A DNA stretch of 64,000 nt from an uncultured Lachnospiraceae bacterium (GTDB lineage Bacteria > Bacillota > Clostridia > Lachnospirales > Lachnospiraceae): the NCBI GenBank assembly GCA_947627365.1, contig CANQVT010000001.1, positions 115,353-179,352 of the forward strand, in the 5' to 3' direction. A model generated the notes under the pieces. The model did not search any database, was not told the DNA's origin, and saw nothing but the letters and a program-made list of their open reading frames with translations. Positions 9,136 to 18,885 of the stretch are shown one piece after another; the stretch's first letter is position 1, and every line of letters starts with the position of its first letter. Made by a program: the position numbers and the translations under genes.

Positions 9136-10866
9136 TCACAGCTTGAATAGCGTGCTCAGAATGCCCCTTCCGAGAGAGGCGCCTACATTTCCCCCAAGCC
9201 GCTTGCCAAACGAGCCGGCGACTGAATTGCCGACCTGGTTGCCCAGCTCGCGCCCAAGCGTGCCGATCGCGCTGCTGGCCACCTTCTTGACCTCAGATTT
9301 CATCTGTCTGTCACGCTTCTCTGCCGCTTTCTCAAGCGCCTTCTGCTGCGCTTCCAACTCCTTCTGCCGTTTCTTCTCCTCGGCCTCAAGCTCCCTCTGT
9401 CGGCGCTTCTCCTCGGCTTCAAGCTCCTTCTGTCGCTGTTTTTCCTCCGCTGCCTCTTCCTTCAGGCGCTGTTTCTCCGCTGCAGCCTCTTCCTTCTGCC
9501 TCTGCTTCTCAGCCTCGGCCTCCTCCTTCTGGCGCTGCGCTTCCTCAGCCGCCTGCTGCTCCGCCTCGGCGTCCGCCAGGGACTTTCTTTGCAGGAACTC
9601 GTACGCGGAATCACGATCCTGCGCCTCCATGTAACGCGTATACAGTAAGCTGCCCTTGATCTGCGTGTCGCGGACTGCGTCGTCCAACGCCCCCATCTGG
9701 CTCTGCGGCGGCAAGATCGTACAACGCTTCACGACTGTAGGAACACCGTCCTCGTCCAGCACGGAGACAAGCGCCTCGCCCGTCCCGAGCTCGAGCAGCG
9801 TCTCATAGGTATCAAACTCCGGATTCTCGCGGAACGACTGTGCGGCCGCCTTCGCGCCCTTCTGCTCCGCCGGCGTGTAAGCATGCAGCGCGTGCTGCAC
9901 CTTGTTGCCGAGCTGACTCAGCACGCCGCCTGGAATGTCAGACGGGTTCTGCGTGACAAAATAGATACCGACGCCCTTCGAGCGGATCAGCTTCACCACC
10001 TGCTCGATCTTGCTGAGCAGCACCTTGGAAGCGTCGTCAAACAGCAGATGCGCCTCATCGAAGAAGAAGATCATCTTCGGCTTCTCCGGATCGCCCACCT
10101 CCGGCAGCGACTCGAACAGCTCAGACATCATCCAGAGCAGGAACGTCGCGTACATCGTCGGATACTGGATCAGCTCGCGGCAGTCGAGCACCTGGATCGT
10201 CCCCCTGCCGCTATTGTCTGTGCAGAGCCAGTCGCCGATGTTCAGCGCAGGCTCGCCGAAGAACAGGTCGCCGCCCTCCGCCTCGAGCGCCATCACCGAG
10301 CGGAGTACTGCGCCGAGGCTTTGCTTAGATATGTTGCCGTATTTCAGTGTATATTCTTTTGCGTTCTCGCCCACATACTGCAGCATGGAGCGCAGATCCT
10401 TGGAATCGATCAGCAGTAGCCCTTCGTCGTCCGCGATCCGGAAGATCACCGTAAGGATATCCGCCTGCGTGTCGTTCAGGCCAAGGATGCGGCCCAGAAG
10501 CAGCGGTCCCATCTCGGATATCGTCGTCCGCAGCGGAAGCCCGCCCTTACCGTACACATCCCAGAAGCAGGTCGGATACGCCTTGAAATCAAAGCCGAGC
10601 TGCGCAAGCCCCATGCCCGTCACACGCTTGTCCACGTTCTCATTTGACACACCGGGACAGCACATGCCGGCCAGATCGCCTTTCACATCAGCCAGAAATA
10701 CCGGCACGCCACAGTCGCTGAACGACTCTGCAAGCACCTTCAGCGTGACCGTCTTGCCCGTACCGGTCGCACCGGCGATCATCCCGTGGCGGTTCGCCAT
10801 CTTCGGGGAGATGCACACCGGCTCGTCCCCTGATTTTCCCACTAAGATCTTGTTCTCCCAATACAT
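9136..10866 (-). CDS. HerA-like helicase/ATPase, DUF853 family
   Basis: Walker A AGATGTGKTVTLK; FFFDEAHLLFDD; long charged coiled-coil near the C-terminus. Confidence 0.85.
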   Translation of the reverse strand: MYWENKILVGKSGDEPVCISPKMANRHGMIAGATGTGKTVTLKVLAESFSDCGVPVFLADVKGDLAGMCCPGVSNENVDKRVTGMGLAQLGFDFKAYPTCFWDVYGKGGLPLRTTISEMGPLLLGRILGLNDTQADILTVIFRIADDEGLLLIDSKDLRSMLQYVGENAKEYTLKYGNISKQSLGAVLRSVMALEAEGGDLFFGEPALNIGDWLCTDNSGRGTIQVLDCRELIQYPTMYATFLLWMMSELFESLPEVGDPEKPKMIFFFDEAHLLFDDASKVLLSKIEQVVKLIRSKGVGIYFVTQNPSDIPGGVLSQLGNKVQHALHAYTPAEQKGAKAAAQSFRENPEFDTYETLLELGTGEALVSVLDEDGVPTVVKRCTILPPQSQMGALDDAVRDTQIKGSLLYTRYMEAQDRDSAYEFLQRKSLADAEAEQQAAEEAQRQKEEAEAEKQRQKEEAAAEKQRLKEEAAEEKQRQKELEAEEKRRQRELEAEEKKRQKELEAQQKALEKAAEKRDRQMKSEVKKVASSAIGTLGRELGNQVGNSVAGSFGKRLGGNVGASLGRGILSTLFKL

Positions 10867-10949
10867 TCCTGCGCCCTCCTTCTGCTTCCGTCTAATAATA
10901 ATTATTATTGTATCATCTTCGTTTTAAGAAAACAATCCTGCATTTGGGT

Positions 10950-12080
10950 CTAAACTAACCCGCGCTTCAGTTTCATGATCAGGATCCGTTTCACAGAGGC
11001 GTTGATCTGCGATCTGCTGATCTCCCCCTGCCGAAATGCCTTCACGACCGCTTCGTACTGCGTCTTGTAGCTCGTCGTGCAGATCATGTCGTTGCCCGCC
11101 TGAACCGCTTTCACCGCCGCCTTTGCGCTGCCGCCGACAAAGGATGCCGCGCCCGTCATGCAGATATCGTCTGTGATGATGACTCCGTCAAAACCCATCG
11201 TTTTCCGAAGATATCTGTGTACCTTCTTCGAGAGCGACGCCGGCAGACTCCTGTCAAAACAGTTCACTACATTGTGGCTGACCATGATCATATCGCAGCC
11301 TGCCCGGATCCCTGCTGCAAAAGGCTTTAGGTCCCGCTTCTCAAACGTGCTCTTCGAGCGTGTGTCGCGAATCACCAGCGTATGTGTGTCCCCGTTCCCG
11401 CCGTATCCGGGAAAATGCTTCAGCGTGCTGACAAGATTTTTCTTCCCCATCTCCTTTACGACAGTCTTTATGTACTTCGAGACAGAGGATGCATTGGTTG
11501 AAAAACTCCTTTTGTAGATAAAATTCGAGCTGCGGTACGGAACATCCGCCACCGGCGCAAGATTTGTGTTGACGCCCAGCTTCTTCAGAAGAGACGCCTT
11601 CTCCCTTGTGTCCTTTTTGATTTTGCTGAATCCCCCGCTGACGTACAGCTCCCGCGGAGACGCAAACCTCTGACTCCGATAGCCTGGCAGTCCGGACACG
11701 CGCGTCACGGTGCCGCCCTCCTCGTCAACCGCAATCAGGGCTTTCACCTTCGACGCTTTCTGAATTTTCTGGATCAGGGCTTTCGCCTGCTTCGGAGTCC
11801 TCGTGCTGAAGTCATCCCTGAAAAACACATAGCCTCCGAACTGGTATTTTTTCTGAATTGTGTCCGCCCGACTCTTCGGAACGGCGACCACGAACATCTG
11901 TGCGATCTTTTCCTTCCAGGTCATCGTTTTCAGAATTTCCTGCGCGCGTTTTTCGTAATTCGTTTTGGCCGCGGCAGCAGGCAACGTGTTCATGCAGCCG
12001 AGCAGAATTCCCAGACAGCAGACAGCGGCAAATACTCTCTTCTGCCTGCGCAAACCCTTCGCAGATCTTATAAACGACAT
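10950..12080 (-). CDS. Secreted GH3 beta-N-acetylhexosaminidase (NagZ-like)
   Basis: Signal peptide; IAVDEEGGTVTRV; STLKHFPGYGGNGDTH; GFDGVIITDDICMTGA. Confidence 0.88.
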   Translation of the reverse strand: MSFIRSAKGLRRQKRVFAAVCCLGILLGCMNTLPAAAAKTNYEKRAQEILKTMTWKEKIAQMFVVAVPKSRADTIQKKYQFGGYVFFRDDFSTRTPKQAKALIQKIQKASKVKALIAVDEEGGTVTRVSGLPGYRSQRFASPRELYVSGGFSKIKKDTREKASLLKKLGVNTNLAPVADVPYRSSNFIYKRSFSTNASSVSKYIKTVVKEMGKKNLVSTLKHFPGYGGNGDTHTLVIRDTRSKSTFEKRDLKPFAAGIRAGCDMIMVSHNVVNCFDRSLPASLSKKVHRYLRKTMGFDGVIITDDICMTGAASFVGGSAKAAVKAVQAGNDMICTTSYKTQYEAVVKAFRQGEISRSQINASVKRILIMKLKRGLV

Positions 12081-12108
12081 ATCGCAGCGCCCCTCTCCTA
12101 TTCGCTCC

Positions 12109-13005
12109 TTACGCTTTTTTGAGGAAGCCTATTCCCAACGGATACGGACCGGTATGCACAGCGATCCCGGCGCCGATCTGATACAAGCAGATTTGATCCA
12201 CATCCAGTACGCCGCGAAATCTGTCTTTGAGCTTTTCGAGAAAGGCCTCCGCCTCCGGGATATCGTAGCCGTAGCCCACATCCACCACATAATCCGCCAT
12301 ATTCTCTCCGGCGGCGGTCAGAGATTTCATATGACTGTCCAGCAGGTTCATCACCGCCTCCAGAGATCTCCTGCGGCTTCTCGACAGCCCGGACGGAAAG
12401 ATCTCTCCCTCCTTCAGCGTGATCAGCGGCCGGATCCCCAATATAGAGGCCGCGATACCAGAGAGCTTTCCGATCCTTCCCCCATGCTTTAAGTATTCCA
12501 CGTTCCCCACCGTGAAAAAAATCCTGCCCGTTTCCCGGATATTCAGAAGACGTTTTACAGCTTCCTCATAAGGCACGCCCTGATCCCGCAGCTTCACCGC
12601 TTCCAGCACATACATGCCCTGCAGCACCGTATTGATCATGGAATTAATAACCTCTATCTTCGCGTCCGGGTAAGTTTCCAGCAGAATATTCTTTGCATTC
12701 ATCGCCGCTTGGTAGGAACCGCTGAACTTTACGGTGATGCAGATGCAGATAATGGGAATCCCCTGCTTGACATATTTTTCAAAAGAGGTGATGTAATCTT
12801 CAATCGATGGGAGCGACGATTTCGGAAAAACAACATTTTCCTTCTCCACCATCAGATCGTAAAACTTCCGTATGGGCATTTCCGATATTTCTTTGTAATA
12901 AGTCTTTTCATCAAAAGAGACATAGAAGGGAACCACCTCTACCCCTTTATCCCTCGCCAGCTGTTCCGGCAGATCGCATGAACCGTCACTGATAATCTGA
13001 TACAT
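12109..13005 (-). CDS. DegV family (fatty-acid binding/FakB-like) protein
   Basis: IISDGSCDLP, SSLPSIEDY, KHGGRIGKLSG; GGGGGA RBS before the ATG at 13005. Confidence 0.9.
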   Translation of the reverse strand: MYQIISDGSCDLPEQLARDKGVEVVPFYVSFDEKTYYKEISEMPIRKFYDLMVEKENVVFPKSSLPSIEDYITSFEKYVKQGIPIICICITVKFSGSYQAAMNAKNILLETYPDAKIEVINSMINTVLQGMYVLEAVKLRDQGVPYEEAVKRLLNIRETGRIFFTVGNVEYLKHGGRIGKLSGIAASILGIRPLITLKEGEIFPSGLSRSRRRSLEAVMNLLDSHMKSLTAAGENMADYVVDVGYGYDIPEAEAFLEKLKDRFRGVLDVDQICLYQIGAGIAVHTGPYPLGIGFLKKA

Positions 13006-13065
13006 AAATTTCCCCCACATTTTCTCGTGCAGCAAACCCTATGATTTGGTTTCTGTTTTTTTATT

Positions 13066-13086
13066 ATGTAGTTTATTTTACTACAT
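13066..13086. promoter_or_regulatory. Inverted repeat ATGTAGT-N7-ACTACAT upstream of degV (possible operator)
   Basis: Perfect 7-bp arms read directly; located about 60 bp upstream of the DegV start. Confidence 0.4.
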
Positions 13087-13113
13087 GCCAGAGATTTTGC
13101 AAGCTTTTTGTAA

Positions 13114-14479
13114 TCAGATCCCCCAACATACGCTTCCGAAGAGTACGATGACAATGAGAAATTCTATTAATGTCCGCGCTTTGTCATAATATGTATTTGC
13201 ACCGTCCTTGACCGAATAATACTTTTGGACAATCGCCCGCTGCTTCCGGAGAGGCGGGACGGGAATTCTGATTGCCCCGATTTCATCGCTGTTAATATTG
13301 CACTGCCCTGCCGTTTGCCTGCTGACAGTATCAATTTGTATTCTTACAATAGGGAGCATAAACAAGATGTTTATATACTCCGGCAAGACTATTGATGTAT
13401 TAAACACCTGTATCTTATAACGTACGATGCATATGTATAGTCTCTGTCAAGATTAAAAACCGCCGATTTCCCGACCAGTTCTTTGCTGTTTGTTCTGTTA
13501 ATCAGAAAGTCTCCTTTGCGGAGAAGCCATTTATCTGGCTCCCTTGATGTGACTGCACTTTTGTAAGGAAGGTATTTGAGTCCACTGCAGTCGATTTCTC
13601 CATTAACAATGTTAGACATACGAAGCATTGGTATCATGCCTTTTTTCTGTGTTGAGGATGCTTTTACATACAGTCCAAACAACGATTCGGTTTGCAGCTC
13701 AGATATCGAATAGGAAGGCCATTTAAAACTGTTATATATACGCTCCGGCATACCTCCTTTAAGGCCGAACGTCACTTCCCATCGGGATACTGATAAAAAA
13801 GATATTATTTGTATAATCGAGCCGGCTTGACTATCTGATTGTTCTTGCCTCTTCAAATCTGAAACCTCAGACTGGATATCGTACAACAGTCCATCGCTAA
13901 AACCATTGCCCTTTGCATTATTTTTATCGGCCTCGGCAAGAGTGTCATTGTATTCCGCAAGTATTTTTTTGTGTTCCGGTATTGACGGCAGGGGAATTTC
14001 GAAATTCTTTATGAAATCATAACGGGCTCGTGTTTTCATTCCTTTTGGCTTTACGGAAGCAACATGTTCCATAAAAAGATTACACCTTAACGCGTAAAAC
14101 AAAAAATCAGGAAGTATTGCTTCATTATCAACCATGTATGATGTGTAATCAGTGGACGCATACACATCTCCCCATATATTTATGGCAAATGCGCCCTTTT
14201 CAAAATTGATACTGGATACGAGAAGATCATTCCTGCATGATTTGTTCATATCATTTTTATTTTCCTATCTTTAAAGAAGACTGCTCCGTCGGTAAATCTG
14301 ATTTTGGACACAACTAATCTATCGGCCGGTATTTCCACAGGCTTCCTTTTTTCTTTGCGGGGAATAATAATTCTTTCAAGCTTCACCAGCGGATATGTAC
14401 TATACAATTCTCTGGAAAATAGAATCATATCAATGTTCCAGTCTTTGAATTCGGAAAGTTTTTTTGCCGTAAGGATCAT
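13114..14479 (-). pseudogene. Type I-like restriction specificity subunit S, split into three frames
   Basis: ORFs 14246-14479, 13389-14249 and 13114-13407 read through as one S-type protein with two TRD-like halves (ADRLVVSKIRFTDG..., KWLLRKGDFLINRTNSKELVGKSAVF..., QCNINSDEIGAIRIPVPPLRKQRAIV). Confidence 0.8.
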
Positions 14480-16865
14480 AATTTTCTTTTCTCCTTACCA
14501 TTAACATAACTGTAATATATATCTTGCGAATCCACTTTATAGGAAAATTCGGCGGCTATCGGATTCCAAAGTCGATTTTTTGTGCTGTACTCCCTATATT
14601 CCTCAACCAATTCAGGAAGCTGATTCCCTTCCGATGCAGCGCCTGTTGTCGTTATTCCGGCATCATCCACCTTGGCGACAGGAATATCATAGTCAATCTT
14701 TTTCTTAAGAATCGGCTTAACCTCTTCCTCCATCTGTTTTTGCAAATCTTTTATCGCCTTTTCGGCATCTTTCTTTTCGCCCCTGTTGTCCCTCTGCTCT
14801 TGAAGGATTGCCTCGATTTCTATTGCAATTGCGGAGATGTCTCTTTTTTCCTTTCTCGCCCGCTTTAATCTGGCACGTGCATTCCCGAGATCAGCTTTAA
14901 GTGAATCAGCCTTGTTATCACAATTTGAAATGGTTGCGTTTAACGCGTCGATTTCAGATTTATGGAATGCGGCAACTTCATCAAAAGCAGCTTTTTTACA
15001 TTTGGCATATTTAATTTCTTCCTCTGTGGTAAATTTCCGCATAAAAACAAGGCTTGGCTTTACAGTCGCACCAGCGGCGATAAATACATCCTGCGGAATG
15101 GAACAAATGAGAATCAATTTTGCCTTTCCTTCAAAATACTCCCTAACCGATGCGAGGTTTTTATTATTGAGAACACCTTCCGGGAGAACCATGCCCATAC
15201 GGCCGCCTTTTTTGAGCAAACGAAGGCACCGCTCCATAAAAAGCACTTCTGTGAGCGTGCTTGTACTGCCAAGATCATAGAGCGACAGCAGAGATTCGCC
15301 AATGTGGTCATCGACCTGTTTCAACGCTTCATCATAAGCTTTCCCATATTTTTTTCTATATTTCTTTTTCATTTCTTCATCCGTAAAACGGTCAGACTCA
15401 GAGATAAGTTGATTGCGGTCGACATTCTGACCGAATGGAGGATTTGTCAGAATCACGTCAAGTCTTTTCCCAAATATGCCGCTTACATTAAGCAGCCCAT
15501 CGTGATGATATACTCCCCCCCCCGTGTCCATCACCATGCATAATCATATTCATTTTGGATGTACGCGCCATACGGGGATTTGCATCCGTACCATAGATGC
15601 AATTGTGCGAGAGCTGATACATACGGCTTCCCTCTATACCCGTGTCGAGTTCAGTGTTTAGCGCCGTTTGCATCCCGTCAATTTTATCGCTGATTGCTAT
15701 CTGCTCTTCTTCCGATTTGCTGTCATAGTCAACGCCCTCAAGTGAGGACCTTAAGTTTTCCTTATGCTTTCTGATATCAGCCTCTATTTTTTCACGCACG
15801 TACTCAAAAGCCTTGATAAGGAACCCGCCTGAACCGCAGGTTGGGTCGCAAATAATCTCGCCTTCCTGTGGGTCGAGTATCTCCGTCATAAAGTCCACAA
15901 TCGTTCTCGGTGTAAAAAACTGTCCGAGTTCTCCACGGAAGGTTGTTCCGAGAAATTGCTCAAAGGCTATTCCTTTTACATCGTCCTGCGTATCAGACAG
16001 ATTGTAATTTTCGAGTTTTTCCAAAATCTGAACGAAACTGTTCTCTCTGATTTTGATTTCATCATTATCCTCGAAAAGATGATCTTCCTTAAACTCAATT
16101 TTAGCGGTATCAAAAAGATTCTGCATATAAGGCTGGTCAATGCCTTTCATTTTCAAACCGGGGCGTACATTTTTTTCGTAGTTTTCAGCCTGCGCCAAAT
16201 ATTCTGCCCTGGTAAATACCTTTGTACCTCTTTGCTGGCGCTCGTATCGTATTTTCATGAAAAGCAATTTACTAATCTCGTCAAACGCTGCCTCGGGTGA
16301 AAGCTTGTCATTATTGCGAATGATATTGTGACAAGCCTGCAGTGTCTTTGTAAATTCCTCGCGTGTAAAGGTCTTTGTCTGATTTTTTATCTGTTCAATC
16401 TTTTTGGCATTATCGATATCTTCAGCCGTAGGAATAGCAACAACCTCTTCCAGCTTTTGCGGGAGAAACGCAGGAGCAACGTTAAAGAATTTTGTCTCCT
16501 TTTCATTTGTGGTGACAAAAAATCAGCATGAGCCCACGCTGCGTAATTAAACCCCTGATAATAATCCTCAACGCGTATCTTTACATTTTCTGCCTTGCAT
16601 TCGACAACGATAAACGCAGCCTTCTTATCGTCTTTGTCTTTCTTACTTTTCCAGATAACAATATCAGCACATGCCTTTCCCTGCCCGCGCTGAGAATTAT
16701 TTACCTTTTTTCCTGCGCCATCTGCTCCAATGAATATCCATAGCTGTTCACCAGGACGCAGATGTACCGTTGTCTGACTTTTTCTTCCGGTTTTGCTATA
16801 AGCCATTTATTTATCAACGGGCAAAATACCTTGCCGTCTTTTTCCTGATATTCAAGCTTTGCCAT
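14476..16865 (-). pseudogene. HSDR_N-like nuclease domain fused to N-6 adenine DNA methylase (HsdM), broken in three places at homopolymers
   Basis: Conceptual read-through gives MAKLEYQEKDGKVFCPLINKWLIAKPEEKVRQRYICVLVNSYGYSLEQMAQEKKVNN...ADIVIW...FIVVECKAENVKI (PD-(D/E)XK-like) followed by FFTPRTIVDFM, DPTCGSGGFLIKAF, MIMHGDGHGG/VYHHDGLLN, VILTNPPFG. Breaks at T6 16706-16711, A6 16518-16523, C9 15515-15523. Confidence 0.85.
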
Positions 16866-17066
16866 CGCTGTTTCCTCCATATTAACGGTTCTTTTGTCCC
16901 GTCCTCCTCCGTGCGTGTTCAGGAATATATGGAGATATTATATCACATTGGCGTGACCTTTTCAATGCAAGGACAGCTGCTTTCTGGCTAAAGCATCTAA
17001 AGCATAATCTGTATATCTTCCGCAGGAAAAATGAATGAGCAGCCTGACGTATGCCAGCGCACAGCC

Positions 17067-18581
17067 TCAGCACAAGGGGGTTGCGCTGTCCGCCACCAGC
17101 TCATACTTCACAACATTCATCCTGACCCGGCCATCCGCAAAGAAAGAAATCCCGTCTGCGGCCTGCTCCGTGTAAATCGTCGCCGTCATGACTTGCCTGC
17201 CGTCATTCACAAAAACCTCCACACTGAACCGATCCAGAATCAGCCGAAGTCTGATCCGCCCGTTTTCCGACGGCACCTTGCTCCTGCGCTGATGGATAAT
17301 CGCCCTGCGCGAGCCGGAAAACTTGCGGTCAATCTTCAGCACCTCCTCATACGGACGGTAGCTGATTGACGTCTGATAGTCCTCGTTCTGCGCAAAGCGC
17401 ACCGCAAACCGACGATACCCACTTTGCTCATCCTCCGGCGCCACCTCAACCTCCATATCAACCTTCCGTCCTTTCACACCTTCCAGTTGAATCGTACCGT
17501 CAACGATCACATTGTCATAGCGCACCTCATTTCGACGAAGCTGCTCCAACTCACGAACCGGCTGCTGGTACAGGCGTCCGTCACGTATGGAAAGCTCCCT
17601 CGGGACGCTCATCTGCCCGAACCATTTATGTTCATCCGTCTGCCTGTGCATATTGCAGGTATCCCAGTTCTGCATCCAGCCGATCATGACTCTGCGTCCG
17701 TCCGGCGTCAGAAGGGTCTGCGGCGCATAGAAGTCTATGCCATAATCTACGGACTGGTTCGCCTCCTCGGTGAAAATATCCGTCTCCTCATCATAGCTTC
17801 CGATCAGGCAGAGCGTGCCGTTTCCGTTGTGGTACTCAAAGCCCTGCGGCAGCATATCCTGCGGGCTCGTCAGGATCACCTGCTTGCCGTCCAGAGGAAA
17901 ACAGTCCGGACACTCCCACATCTTACCATACCGGTTATTGTTCGCAAGGAGTACTTTCTTAAAGCGCCAGTGAAACGCGTCTTCGCTCTCAAACAGAAGA
18001 ATCTGTCCGCTCCCGTCCGTCCGGCAGTTTCCGACCACGCAGCGATAGGTCCCGTCTTTTGTCTGCCAGAGTTTCGGATCCCTGAAATCAAACCTGCTTG
18101 CACCCTCGGGAAGATCGTGCTCGTCCAGCACAGGATTGTCCTCGTATTTCTCATAGTCCACTCCGTCCCCAATCGCCAGGCACTGTGCCTGCACTTCGCA
18201 GACTTCCCCATTCTGCTGGGGTTCCTGTATCACGCCCGTGTACATGAGCAGCTGTCTCCCGTCCGGGAGCGTGACCGCACTTCCTGAGAAACAGCCATCC
18301 TTGTCGTACGGCTCATCAGGAGCCAACGCCACAGGAAGATACCTCCAGCGGAGCAGATCCCCACTCACTGCGTGCCCCCAATGCATCGGCCCCCAGTGGC
18401 AATCATACGGGTGATACTGATAGAACAGATGATACTCTCCGTTGTAGAAAGAAAATCCGTTTGGATCGTTCATCCAGCCCACGCGTGTGGAGAGATGGAA
18501 CTCTGGCCGTCCCTCATCCCGAATCAGTTTTTCTGCTGTCTCCTCATATTTTCTGGCGTCGCGCAATGTCTGGCTGTTCAT
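17067..18581 (-). CDS. GH32 family sucrose/fructan hydrolase
   Basis: GWMNDPNGF, FRDPKLW, WECPDCF motifs; AGGAGG RBS before the ATG at 18581. Confidence 0.92.
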   Translation of the reverse strand: MNSQTLRDARKYEETAEKLIRDEGRPEFHLSTRVGWMNDPNGFSFYNGEYHLFYQYHPYDCHWGPMHWGHAVSGDLLRWRYLPVALAPDEPYDKDGCFSGSAVTLPDGRQLLMYTGVIQEPQQNGEVCEVQAQCLAIGDGVDYEKYEDNPVLDEHDLPEGASRFDFRDPKLWQTKDGTYRCVVGNCRTDGSGQILLFESEDAFHWRFKKVLLANNNRYGKMWECPDCFPLDGKQVILTSPQDMLPQGFEYHNGNGTLCLIGSYDEETDIFTEEANQSVDYGIDFYAPQTLLTPDGRRVMIGWMQNWDTCNMHRQTDEHKWFGQMSVPRELSIRDGRLYQQPVRELEQLRRNEVRYDNVIVDGTIQLEGVKGRKVDMEVEVAPEDEQSGYRRFAVRFAQNEDYQTSISYRPYEEVLKIDRKFSGSRRAIIHQRRSKVPSENGRIRLRLILDRFSVEVFVNDGRQVMTATIYTEQAADGISFFADGRVRMNVVKYELVADSATPLC

Positions 18582-18885
18582 TCCGATACCTCCTGTTTTC
18601 ATTCTTGGTCTTTTCTCTTCCATTGTTGCATAAAACGTATCATATACTTGCCTATTTGCTATCAAAAAAGCATTTTTGTTGCATCAAAATTTTGCTTTTG
18701 TAAAATCAACGCCGGGAGCTGCCGTAAAACAGACCGTTCCATCCCCATTCGGTCAGGATTCCTGTTCCACAGCAGCCCCCGGCTTTTTAAATGCCCGGTC
18801 CTGTCTGCCCGCTGCTGCCGTTACAGTTCAGGTCAGGCTGAAACACCGGCCGCCGAGGCCGTATCAATGTTTTCTGAAATAGCGC

